NCBI GenBank assembly: GCA_013398295.1
Contig: VZSF01000025.1
Coordinates: forward strand, 482,555 to 546,554
From: Chionis minor
Taxonomy: Eukaryota > Chordata > Aves > Charadriiformes > Chionididae
Length of the DNA stretch: 64,000 nt
Direction of reading: 5' to 3'
Each line of letters starts with the position of its first letter. Position 1 is the first letter of the stretch. Positions 26,425-37,000 of the stretch are shown one piece after another. A model generated the notes under the pieces. That model was not told the DNA's origin. It made no database searches and saw only the letters and a list, made by a program, of their open reading frames with translations. The translations under genes and the position numbers were made by a program.

Positions 26425-28689
26425 TTCTTTTTTTCACTGCCGAAAGGCACATTCCTGAGCAATTAGACAGTCATGCAAGCTGATTACTGGAAGCACTGTT
26501 TTCTCTGTTCTGTGGCTGGCTGTTGTATGCAGCGCCCATGAGTGAGCTGGGGACAGTGCAGTCCTGGAAGGAGTTACTCGGTTGCAACGTGTGGGGAGTC
26601 TTAAATGGTCTTCCTTTGATGTCTGAATTCTACCAGCCAGAAATGTGTAAATTGTCATTTTGAAATTATGGGTATAGAAACAAAATAACTACTGACCTTT
26701 GAAAGAAGAAAGGATTCTGTTTAAGGAACAGAAAATGTTTGTTCTCGGGGATAATTCAATTTGGTTTTCTGATTTATTTTTAATTGTTGTAGGTAGTGCC
26801 CTGTGTGTCTGTGTGGAATACTCATAGGGTTTGTACTGTGTTTAAAATATCTTTCTTGCTATGCCACTTGAGTTTGCAGTTGGTTTCTTTGCTCTTACTT
26901 TATTTAGCATCACACAAAAGGTATATTCTTTCTTTTATAAAGAGTATAGTATCATTAGTTCAGCATGTCATAGGGATATATGTTGAAGAGAGTTCTCCAC
27001 ATCAATGGTATTGTCACTGAGACCAGTTGTTATCTCACTGTCTCAGTCTTTAGGAAGTACAGATTGTATTATTTATGTGTGAAACATATTATCATTCTCA
27101 ACTCATTCATATGAATCTGTATCTGGTTTCTCTTTTTAATAATTGTTGCTCAACAAAATGTTGTGAATTCTTTGCACATCTGCTTGGAAGGAAACTTAAT
27201 TGAGTACTCAGGGAGGGTGGAGTTCATAGACTTGTAATTAGTGGCAGTATTGTGACTGACTCAAATGAAAGTGGCAGTGTACTACAAAGAAAAGCCCTAT
27301 TTCCTTGTTGTTCATCCTCAATTGAAGCTTCTTATAGCTTGGTGAAGGATTTGGTTAGAAGCTTGTGCTTCATGATGCTACAGAGTGAACAAGAAAGCTA
27401 TTCATAATTATAATTTTCTTACAGAAACAATGGAAGTTCTTTTTACAGAAACGATATGGAAAGTAAATAAATCAGTTTCACTTCTTTTCTCAAAACATAT
27501 TTGAGATGTTTGACTTTTCCTTGATTTCCCATTTTCTGGATTTTAAATTACATAGACTCTCCCTTTTTTGCTTACTCCCAAGATATGCATAATGTATTTA
27601 AAGAATATAATGTCTTTGTACATTAAATGCTCCTGTGTTGCAGTAAAGATTGGAACTGTGTTATTGGAGCCAGTGGCTATGTTGGATTCACTCTTCTGCA
27701 CTGACCCCTGCTTAAGGAAGCAGAGGGGCAAGGAAATGGAGGTGGTAGGGATGTTTTTGTGTGTATTTTTGCTTGTTTGTTTCTGTTCTGGGAGTTGATA
27801 CAGTTTCTGTTGCTACTGATCTCTGGCACTAGTGTCTTTGTGTCTTTGAAAGGAGCATAGCTCCCAGGAATGCTAAGAGGACAGTGCCCTCGAAACGCTG
27901 TGTACAGTACCCTACTGCGTTCTTTGTGTACCTGGGAGAAGCGTAACATCAGGTTGGCTTTTGTATGTTTAAAGAGGCCCAGGAACTCAGGCAAACCTGC
28001 TGCTGCAGCTATCAAGAACAGTTTTCCTTGTGAGCTCCCTTTGCTGGTGAATGAGTGTCTTGTATTGTTGCAAAACAAGTCTCTGTTTTATACTGTTGAG
28101 ATCATTCAGAGGCATGTGTTTTGTATTCAAGCTGATAACACTTGTAATACTCTTGTAGCAAACAGAGGTACATTGTCTGCTGAATATTGAGTGATTTGAA
28201 GTTGTTAAAGGCTCTGACAAATGCAACCAGTGAAGATATAGTTGGCTGGTCTTGAAGGAAGCTGCATAGTTAGAGCTATGAGGAAGCAAGCTGAAGTTTT
28301 TGCAGCATGTGCACAGCTGTTGGAAATTATCCATCCTTTGCTGATTGTGTTTTTCTACTGAGATAGTTAAAAAGATAGAGACTTTCCCCTCTCCATTCGG
28401 TTAGTATGACCATCTTGCCTGATAGCTGCCTCAACATATAGCTGGCTTAACTGTAACATTACAGCTTCTCTGTGAAAAATCTGCTTTCTGAAATGATTTT
28501 TTTTTTTAATGCAACTCTTTGATAAACAAACAGAACTATACGGTATTATTTACTATTAAAGGTAAAGAATACGAAAAAGTGCCCTGAAAGAACTCCAAAG
28601 CTGCTTTAGGTTTTAACAGCAGCTCCAAACTCAGATAGAAAACGTGTTTGGTAAGAACATACATGAGCTTGTGGAAGGTGCATTGATTT

Positions 28690-28701
28690 CCCCCCCCCCC
28701 C
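28690..28701. repeat. 12-base poly-C tract
   Basis: An uninterrupted run of 12 C on the + strand inside AT-rich sequence. It is the second poly-C tract within 2.3 kb. Confidence 0.85.
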
Positions 28702-29780
28702 ACTTCCAAAGCAGCAATAAAATGTGTTCTGACACACTCTGTTGCTGCCTGTTTGTCATAGATGCAGGTCAAGATCTCTACCATATTTAGTTGTCTGGAA
28801 AATACAACAAAAACATATGATTGTCAAGAACTCAGCTCTGGAGACAATCTTGTTGGTCCTTGCAACATGAAGGCAATTGAATGTAGTCTCTTTTTGTTGA
28901 TTCTTTTCTGTTTAGAAAGTGACAGGTAGCAAGCTAGTTTTGCAGGTGTTGGAGAATCTGCTTGGGAGGTCTACATACAGATCTTTTGTAGGATGAGACA
29001 GAATCAAGTTTTATCAGCAAGTGAAATCAAATGCCTGTATAGTATTGCTTATATACAGCATTTTTCTTTCTCACTTCATCTATTGTAGCCCCCCCTTTTT
29101 TTTTTTAGTATTTCAATCTTTGTTATTTCTTCCCTATTCAAAATAATTAATGAATGAAAACACATGATTTACTGCAATTATCTTGCACATTAGAGGGGGG
29201 AAAATTATACTATTTGTGTTGTTCATTTGGTGTTTTAGTTTGCTGAACTGATGAACAGTACCAATTTTGTGACATGTTCATTTTCTAAGTTTTTTCAAGA
29301 GAATCTGATGTGACACAGTGAACAAAAGACTAATCTGATTTCTCATTATCTTTTCTCCTCTCTCTTTCATTCCTGTAATACTCCTGGTTGGCTTGATACA
29401 TATGTGGATGTTTTTTGTGGTGGTATTTCAATTTATGATTGTATATTAAGGCAGATAACGAACGGGGTGTCTCCTCCCCCCTGCTGTGAAGACAGTTTTC
29501 AGAATAATACAAAAGTACCTCTAACTATGAAGTAAACTGCTCATTTCCTCTAGAAAATGAGTCCTGGTATTTGTAGCTAAGGGCTGGATTCAAGTTCTTT
29601 TTCCATGAAGCGACAGGAAAAATGAGATGTTTTGATGTTGTCAGAGAACACTCATACAGGTCTGGTTTAGTAGCTAGTTTATTAATGTAATCAGTTAATT
29701 TAGGTATGTAAAATATTTAGTAAGTACAGACAGACTGGCGGTCAATACTCCATTTACTACACAGAGCTGATAGGGGAAAC

Positions 29781-30039
29781 AGAGATTATTGCGTAAGCTT
29801 ACCATACGTATCTAAATGGTACATGCGTGCAGGAAAAGGTCGCTTGCCAACCCACCGATTTCTGGTGTCAGTATCTCAGCTGGAGGGCTGACCTTGAGAG
29901 GCGTCTACACTCAAGGGCAGATGACCACTGTGCAGCCCACTGCTATGGAGGGAGCACTTAAGGCCTCATTAAGGCTGCTAGTATTTATAGTTTGAAGTAG
30001 CTGGCTGCTAGTCAAACCACAAGTATACGCGTCCTTTTG
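29781..30039. other. CpG-bearing segment abutting the LTR, origin unknown
   Basis: Eight CpG dinucleotides fall between 29792 and 30031, clearly more than in surrounding sequence. Composition is also GC-richer from about 29826. It touches the left end of the LTR at 30040. It could be a second, unrecognised transposon piece or a small regulatory island. I could not match it to a family. Confidence 0.4.
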
Positions 30040-30649
30040 TGTACTGGTTTTGGCTGGGATGGAGTTAATTTTCTTCATAGGAGCTTGTATGGGGCTAGGT
30101 TTTGGATTTGTGCTTGAAATAGTGTTGATGATACAGGGATGTTCTAGTTGCTCCCCAGTGCTTACACAGCACCAAGGCTTTTTCTGTTCCTCACACCACC
30201 CTGCTGGTGAGTAGGCTGGGGGTGCACTACCAGCTGGGAGGGGTCACGGCTGGAAGAGCTGACCCCGACTGACCAAAGGGATATTCCATACCGTATGACA
30301 TTATACTTAGCAATAAATGCTGATGAAAGAAGGAGGAAGGGGGGGACGTTCGGAGTGATGGTGTTTGTTTTCCTGAGTAACAGTTATGCTTGATGGAGCC
30401 CTGCTGTCCTGGAGAAGGCTGAACACCTGCCTACTGATGGGAAGTAGTGAATGAATTCCTTGTTTTGTTTTACCTGTGGGTGCAGCTTTTGCTTTTCCTA
30501 TTAAACTGTCTTTATTTTGACCCATGAGTTTTTTTCACTTTTACCCTTCTGATTCTCTCCTCCATCCTGCCTGGGGAGGGGGAGCGGTGCGGAGGGCTGT
30601 GAGCAAGGCTGTATGGTGCTTAGTTGCCAGCTGGGGTTAAACCATGACA
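30040..30649 (+). mobile_element. Solo LTR of an avian endogenous retrovirus (ERVL-like)
   Basis: The element begins TGTACTGGTTTTGGCTGGGA, includes the GATATTCCATACC block, and carries an ATTAAA polyadenylation signal at 30500-30505. It ends GGGGTTAAACCATGACA, giving the TG...CA termini of an LTR. The block order and wording match a very abundant bird LTR usually assigned to ERVL. Only one LTR is present and no internal gag, pol or env sequence flanks it. It is therefore a solo LTR left by recombination, or a truncated insertion. The adjoining 5 bases differ (TTTTG on the left, GAGGT on the right), so no target-site duplication is visible. The CpG state and substitutions suggest moderate age. 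It contains no protein gene. Confidence 0.88.
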
Positions 30650-30969
30650 GAGGTCTCTCCTAGTCTGGTTTAAACTAGTTATGTGTTCTTCTCTGGGGTC
30701 TGTTATGCCCATGGGTTCATGTTTGATCATAAGGACTGTTGTTCCTTCATCAGCTTGAACCAAAGTACAGCCGTCTTGACAAGCAGTCTTTTTTCCCTTT
30801 TAAAGGATAAGAAATTAAATGTATGTGGAAGTAAGCTCTGACTGTGTCTGTGTAGAGGTAAGGAAACACTGGAAGGTAGGTGTTAGCAAGCTTAATGTCT
30901 GAATACACCTATACACCCTGTCTGTATACAGCAAAATAAAATTTGGGAGAAAGCATAAAGCATTAATAA
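30650..30969. other. Non-coding gap between the LTR and a CR1 fragment
   Basis: About 320 bases of AT-rich sequence. I see nothing recognisable in it. Confidence 0.55.
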
Positions 30970-31040
30970 AGAATCACAGAATCGCTTAGGTTGGAAGGGA
31001 CCTCTTGAGATCGTATTGTCCGACCTCAACTAATACCGTT
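30970..31040 (-). mobile_element. Short CR1 3'-end fragment, antisense
   Basis: GAATCACAGAATCGCTTAGG followed by TTGGAAGGGACCTCTTGAGA is the standard antisense CR1 3' end, including part of the terminal octamer repeat. Similarity ends after about 70 bases near TAATACC. It is a strongly 5'-truncated copy. Confidence 0.88.
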
Positions 31041-31544
31041 TATGTGGTGGTTCTTTCTACTGAAAGAGTTGGATACAGTCATAGAAAGTAGCTGAGCCCT
31101 GCAAATAAAATAAGACTGAGGGTTTTTTCCTAATCCTGTCTTACCTTGTGGCAAAATCTGTTCTTGTTTTTGGTTTTTAACAGGGCTGGCATGTAGCTCT
31201 TTGAAAAGCTGCTTCTAAATTTTTATAAATGCCTACTGACTTTGATGCAAGTACATTTTATTTTTATAGATGACCTGTCAGAAATGCAGCAAGATTTAAT
31301 CTTTGTGTGTTCATTGCCATCCATAATCAAGGAAATGGCAGTGTATAGAGATGTACTTGAAAGCTGAGGGACATAGGATTCTTTGTGTCATTGTGGTATG
31401 GCTCCTGTTTTTGTTAATAATTACAATTACTTGTATGACAGTAATCTCCAATATCCTGGCAAGACCAGTGCTCTATTGAACTTGTCACTAACTTAAAGGA
31501 TGTATAAAAATAACAAGTCAAGCTAACGAATCATAGGAGAAACA
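31041..31544. other. AT-rich non-coding stretch
   Basis: I see no gene and no identifiable repeat between the CR1 fragment and the MIR-like fragment. Confidence 0.55.
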
Positions 31545-31635
31545 CAAAGATGTTCAGCATTTTGCCCAAGGTAAAGCAGAATGTCAGTGGCAGAGTTTAG
31601 AACAGCTTCATACCTTCTGTAATCCAGTGTAGAAA
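31545..31635 (-). repeat. MIR-like SINE fragment, antisense
   Basis: TTTTGCCCAAGGTAAAGCAG, then ATGTCAGTGGCAGAGTTTAG and AACAG, follows the antisense MIR order (TTGCCCAAGGTCACACAG, GGCAGAGCC, GAAC, then a CCAGTG end). It is an ancient tRNA-derived SINE shared across amniotes and is heavily decayed here. Confidence 0.6.
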
Positions 31636-32167
31636 AAGATGCTCTATCTGTTTTGTACTGGTGTATCCTAGAAACAATCCTCATACTATCTTCAGATAGT
31701 TATCTGGAGAAGGACGGTCAAATTCAATGCCTGTTCTTAAAATGTAAAATGCTACAGTTCAGTACAGATATAAATAGAACATGTTAAAGGAGAAGTACTG
31801 GAAATAATGTTTTAAACATGGTGTGGTGTTTCTACATGGGGTGGGGTATATTCATAGTGGAATCCCCAGACAGAGCTCCTGCATTTACGACAGAGATATT
31901 TCAACTTTCTGTATTTAAACAGGTGTTTATCTTCACTATCTAGTGTTTTAAAGACAGCTTTTGCTGGTCTTAAGAATCAAAAAATCCCAAAGAAATCTGC
32001 CTTTAACATATAGCAATTACATGACAGACTTGCCACAGACTGGTTACCTTGGTTTGAGAGCGCAGACAGAGCAAAGGGGCAGTTGTTCGCTTTTCACTTT
32101 CAGACTTGTACTGTTGAGTGGGATCTTACCAGTTAGCTGAAGTAGTTCGAGACATGTTTCTGTCATA

Positions 32168-32212
32168 TGATAGAATGACAGAAATCAGAAGTTGGAACTT
32201 ACAGGAGGTGTA
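32168..32212 (-). mobile_element. Eroded CR1 3'-end remnant, antisense
   Basis: TAGAATGACAGAAATCAGAA followed by GTTGGAACTTACAGGAGG resembles the antisense CR1 3' end (TAGAATCACAGAATCAG, GGTTGGAAGAGACCTCAGGAG) with several changes. It is short enough that chance cannot be fully excluded. Confidence 0.42.
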
Positions 32213-35185
32213 ATGTAATTCTGATTTGCCTTGCAATCTGTGCTGGCTTGACTTGTGTGTTTGATCTGTCAGTCACCTTTTGTTTCTTTTGGAACTTTAT
32301 ACCTACTCAACGTGATTTCCTCTTACAGTGGGAAGTCCAAGTCTTCCCAACATGTCTTGTTCCTTCACACTTACAGACAACTAGTAATGCAAGTGTTAAA
32401 AATTCAGTGCAATATCACTCTGTGTCTGAATGCTTGCTTGTATAGAAATTGCCGTCTGTGCTCATGTTCATTAAATAAGGTTATTTCAAGATTTCTATTT
32501 CAAACTGTCTCTGGCTTTGTGAAACTTGCCACTTGTGATATGATTTTATTTGGAAGATTAGTTTCTGTAACTACATAGTGCTTTTCAACAAAATTTCATG
32601 GGACTTTTATTTGACGTGCATTCTAGCCTTGTTTATATGGGACCTGTTGAAAGTAAAGTGGATTAGACTGTTTAAGCCATGTATAATCCATTCCCTGTGG
32701 ACTTTTGAAAGACCGTTCCCTACCATATGTCTATTCTTAATTTATTTTTCTGACTGCCCAGCTATCCATTCATCCCCCTGAATGTTACAGGGAGTAGGAT
32801 TTCTGCATTTTCTGTAAAATAAATTAGCATTGTTTTAATTCCATGATAGCAAACTTGTTCCAGATCTCTGTTCAGCATACTCAACAGTTGAGTCCCAATT
32901 TTCCTTCTTACTGAAAACACAGTTTTGGATCCGGAATTATGCCAGTTCTAGTTCTCTTGTAAACAAGAGTTGGCTGTCGTTAACTCATAGATTTCTTCAT
33001 TGTTTTTACATGATTAAGGGTAGGTGTTTGTTAGTTTTGAGACACAATTGTGTTTAATGGATTGTCCACTGTGTTAGAGCCAGGCATGATGGGTCTGTAC
33101 AGCAAGAACCTGTGTTCTGCAGATTGGTTCTGACTGCTCATTGGTAATGCTGTTTGTTCTGATGGTATTGTTCAGGTAGGCCAGCCTTTCATTTCCCATT
33201 CTCTTCTATTTCTGCCAAATCACTACATTTACAATAAGTTAATGCTTGGTTTTTAGTTCTTGCTCTTTCTTAAGGGTTTATTGCTTGTTCACACATAGTA
33301 CATAAGCCCATGATTTCACGGCACTGAATTTGCTTCTGCAATTATGGGTGCCACAAGTTTGCAATGCTGTATTAGGACAGCAGACTGTTATTTCGTCGTA
33401 CACATAAAAAAATGGTTCTACATACACTGAACTATGTTAGAATACAAAGCAGTCTTCATCTGTCTAGACTAAGTAAAAACCGTTAACATTCTTTGCAACC
33501 TCAGATAGGGACTGTAGTCAGTTGCGTAATCTCGCATAAACTGAGAGCTGTTTATAATAAATACATTTCATGTGTATTGTTGATATTTCAAAATTACGCT
33601 TTTAATCATAATTCTTCAATCTGAGTTAACATCTTCAAGGGCTAATTTCATCATGGAAATCTGGTCATTACTGTATTATGAAGCCTAGTTGTTGATAATT
33701 CAACACAAATGTCATGGCGCTGTTTATTATGCCTTATGCTCTAGCTTTGATTAATTTTGATATAGCTGAGCATAAATGGCGGAAGAATGATCAATATGGA
33801 GGCAGCCTTTCCTTGCAATTGAATGGGATATCACAGCGTTTTTTTGGCATTCAGTAAGGAAGTATACAATTCTTCATGCCCCATTTGGAGATATGAGGCT
33901 GCTTAGCTGTCACGTTTGATTGGCTAAATGTATGAATGAAGCTCAGTAACAACAGCAGTAGGTATTATGTCCTTTTCCATAATAAGGGGCCTACTCTGTA
34001 ATGGTTTAGATGGAGATAATGCAGTCTGTGCAATCTGTCGATGACTTGCTATTGATCTGAGCTCTGTGTTACATTAGAGTAGCTTGATAAAAGGAAAAAG
34101 AAATGTAAAGCAGACTGAAAGAAGGACAACCACCAATTAATTTGCTTCTCCTTTTTTATCAAGCCTGTACTGGTACCCTAACAATTAACATGTCGATTTC
34201 AACTTACTGGCTGATAGAACATGTTGGCGAGTAAACATCAAGTGACCAGAAGCCCTTTTAACTTTGGGCAACTGATTAAATACATATTTTTAACCAAATA
34301 AGTGCAATATTGATGTTTTATTCTCTGCATATTGCACATGAGCATTGCTTTTGAGCCAGTAAAGAAGTTTAGAGGAATCATATGAAAGAGGGACTGATTT
34401 CTTCAGCCGAGATGTTCCTCTAATTGTTGAGTAACATCATGGCATTTTTTTAGTGTGGTTACATTGTTAGCGTTTTTAAGTTGAGGCACAGAAGGGCATC
34501 TGCCTTCTCCAGGCTGTATTAAATTTGACTCATAACTATGAGTAAAGTCTGCAAGCCTGGATCTTTCAGGCTTCTCTCTTCAGAAACTAAACTGCAAATG
34601 AAGTGAGAGCATTTTTTCTTCAGAAAACTTACGTAGATTTTAATGCTGTGCAAGGAAAATTATGTTCTCCACGAGAGACTTTGGAAGCCTGGAAAGATTC
34701 CAACCAATGATGGAAGTTACAGTCTTCTGGAGTTGGTTTGAAATTATCAAATGGGTGGTTGGATCCTCAGGATAACCTCATGGACTCTACATCTTGGAAA
34801 CAATGAAATGGGGTCTCTCACTTGCTGTTGTGAAGATGCTTACTCTGCCTCTTCCAGCACTGCAGATGGTCTGTCACACCCCATCCTCTAACAGGTCCTT
34901 AGAAAAAAACTCTACTGTATGAGGCATGAGGAAGAATATTGGGAAATAAGGGAAATTAGTAGGGCATCAGAAAATGGAGTCTTTCCCTCCTGTTTTATAC
35001 AGCAGAGCACTGCATTCCATAACACAGTGTTCTTTCAGCAAATCTTCCTGAGCTCTCAGTGAGCCCATCATGGGCAATGATGAAAGTTACTTGCATCAAA
35101 GGTAGGACTTAATCTCTGAGCAACAGAGATGGCACCAGTTGTCCTTTAACGGAACTGAAATGGCATACAGAATCTTTTATTAATT
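32213..35185. other. AT-rich non-coding stretch with enhancer-like motif content
   Basis: No gene or transposon is recognised. Around 33560-34400 the sequence carries many TAAT-core and GATTAATTTTGAT-like words without simple-repeat character. That is typical of conserved developmental enhancers, but no conservation data are available here. Plus-strand frames at 32248-32781 lack recognisable features. Confidence 0.45.
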
Positions 35186-36216
35186 TTTTTTTTAATGTAG
35201 GGATATCTTTCAGACCAGAGTTCAGAATGTTGCTCTCTCTTGGATGTCTGTAAACACTACTGATTCCAGCCTGGTTTGCCCCCGAAGGACAATGTCTTTT
35301 GGCTCCAATGTGAGTGAGTTACAGTGGGCTATGTTTGGAGACATTGTAATGGTCATGTTTGCACCTTCCAGCTTGTTGAAGGCTTATGGGACCTTGATGA
35401 TGGGTATTTCAGCTGTATTTGCTTCCTGTTAATTCCTTAAGTCTGGATAGCACAGATGTGTGTCACAGCGCTTCAGTCTCTGTTTCCAGTGAAATGAATG
35501 CCATGACCTTTTCAGTTTAACAAGTTCTTCAGGACGGTTAAGGAATCTGCTATGCAATTTCCTTGTTCTGTTTGCTCTTCTCAGTTGCTTATGAAAAACC
35601 ATTTACTTTAGCCGTCTCATTTTAACAAGCTCTCTGTGCATTTTATTTCCTAGGCAAGTCTTAACTTTCTTCTGCATGGACTTTTCAGATTTGACTTTCA
35701 ACTTCAATATTGTGGTAAACAATGAACTACAGTTCACATATCAATTAGAAATGTGCCTCTACCTGTTGTTCTTCAGGATCCCTGAAGCTTTTTAATTTCT
35801 TAATGAAATGGGAAATAAACAGGGTTTACTTGCATGTTTCTTGCTAGATTATTGCTAGACTGAGAAAATCTGTCAGATGGTTTTGGGTTGGATTTCTTCC
35901 AATGCAGTCCAGCATCTCTGCAACTCTGATCCATCTTCTTGATGGATATTCCAGAGGCTGGCTGGGATCTGCTGTCTGAATCAGGTTAGCATTTCGGTTC
36001 GCTTTCTGCCTCAGGGCCACACATTGCAGTCACAGCAATCCTGTTTTTTTAACTTGCCCTGCTAGAAAATTTTGGTCCCAACCCCACAATGTCAAGAAGA
36101 GACTTTGACTTGTGACACTTCCTGGCACCTACTCTGAGGAATTCACCCTGAACTGGTGATGGTCTTTTAGGTCTGCAGTCTTCATCAAAGCAAAGGGAGT
36201 GCCTTGATTCTGTAGG
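35186..36216 (-). pseudogene. Possible decayed retrocopy of an unidentified protein gene
   Basis: On the minus strand three successive open stretches read like a basic, serine- and lysine-rich protein. The first is a 59-codon ATG frame starting near 36216, with words such as SLCFDEDCRPKRPSP. The second is a stretch near 35965-35780 with words such as KMDQSCRDAGLHWKKSNPKP. The third is a frame running about 450 bases (35650-35210) interrupted by only a few in-frame stops, with words such as NRPEELVKLKRSWHSFHWKQ. A run of ten A on this strand lies just after the last stretch (T run near 35184-35193), as a poly(A) tail would. I do not recognise the parent gene. The minus strand is A- and C-rich, which by itself gives protein-like frames, so the call is weak. 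Confidence 0.2.
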
Positions 36217-36975
36217 GATAACTACCATGTTTTAATACTTCATACACTAACACATATCGCTGGTGTCTTTTGTTAAAGAGAAATGGAATTGCAAGGGGGG
36301 AAAGTATGAGAAAAGGGCCTGCGTATAGCTGAGGTACTTATAAAAAAAAAAACTTAGACGCAGTTTTACCCTGCACAACCATGTTGTTTCTGATTTTTGG
36401 GTGAGCAGGGAAATAGTGGAAATTCAGAAGGATGCTACTTGTCATCTGCAGATGCTGCCCTTTTAATGGAGCAAACATTTGTTTAACTTTATGGTATGAG
36501 TCTTAGGGCTTGACAGTGGAATTCATTCCTGAAGCAGCAGGCAGTTACGGTAGCTTAAGGGCTAAAGGTTTCCTAGAGGCAAACAGTTCACAGCTGGGAA
36601 AGCACTGCCATATTCAAACAGCTAATGCTAGCATTCAGCAGCGTATCTGATAAAGGCTGAAGGGTGGCTAAGAATATTCTTATTGTCTGACTTGCAGTCT
36701 GACATGTCTGCTAACAAACAATCTAAGCTTATGGTAAAATGTTTGCCAACTACTGTCTGAGCATGTTCTCTTTTCCTTCAGGAAGAAGCATAGAGGATAT
36801 GCCTGTGGAATAAAAGTTCAGCTACTTTTATTCCCACGTGATTTAATAACCAGTCACATCATGTGCTGATAACTGTTCCATTTATAACACATAACAATGC
36901 AGGATCATCTCGGGAGGGTATAATTAATGTGGGATTCAGTTTTAGAAAACCGCTGCATCCATTTTGAAGGTCTTT
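36217..36975. other. AT-rich non-coding stretch
   Basis: No gene is recognised. The part from about 36780 is AT-rich with a CACGTG E-box (TTCCCACGTGATTTAATAAC) and TAAT-core words, possibly regulatory. Confidence 0.45.
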
Positions 36976-37000
36976 AATTATAGACCCCGGTATGTTGTGT
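36976..37000 (+). repeat. Fragment of an unnamed ancient amniote repeat (copy 1)
   Basis: AATTATAGACC, two variable bases, GGTA and TGTTGTGT match the copy at 49813-49838 at 23 of 25 positions with one single-base gap. No similarity remains on either side, so only a core survives. I believe it belongs to a repeat common in turtle and crocodile DNA, but I cannot name the family with certainty. Confidence 0.45.

Larger units (their letters stand above)
22057..29780. other. Long AT-rich non-coding stretch
   Basis: Nothing coding is recognised over 7.7 kb. The stretch contains a poly-T with CCCCCC near 24564-24580, T/G simple sequence near 24733-24772, two poly-C tracts annotated separately, and C and T runs near 29089-29107. 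Open frames at 27677-28334 overlap on both strands with no family resemblance. Confidence 0.55.

Noticed and set aside
30307..30525. Minus-strand frame inside the LTR as a gene
   Set aside because: LTRs of this kind carry no protein on that strand; the frame is incidental to LTR sequence.
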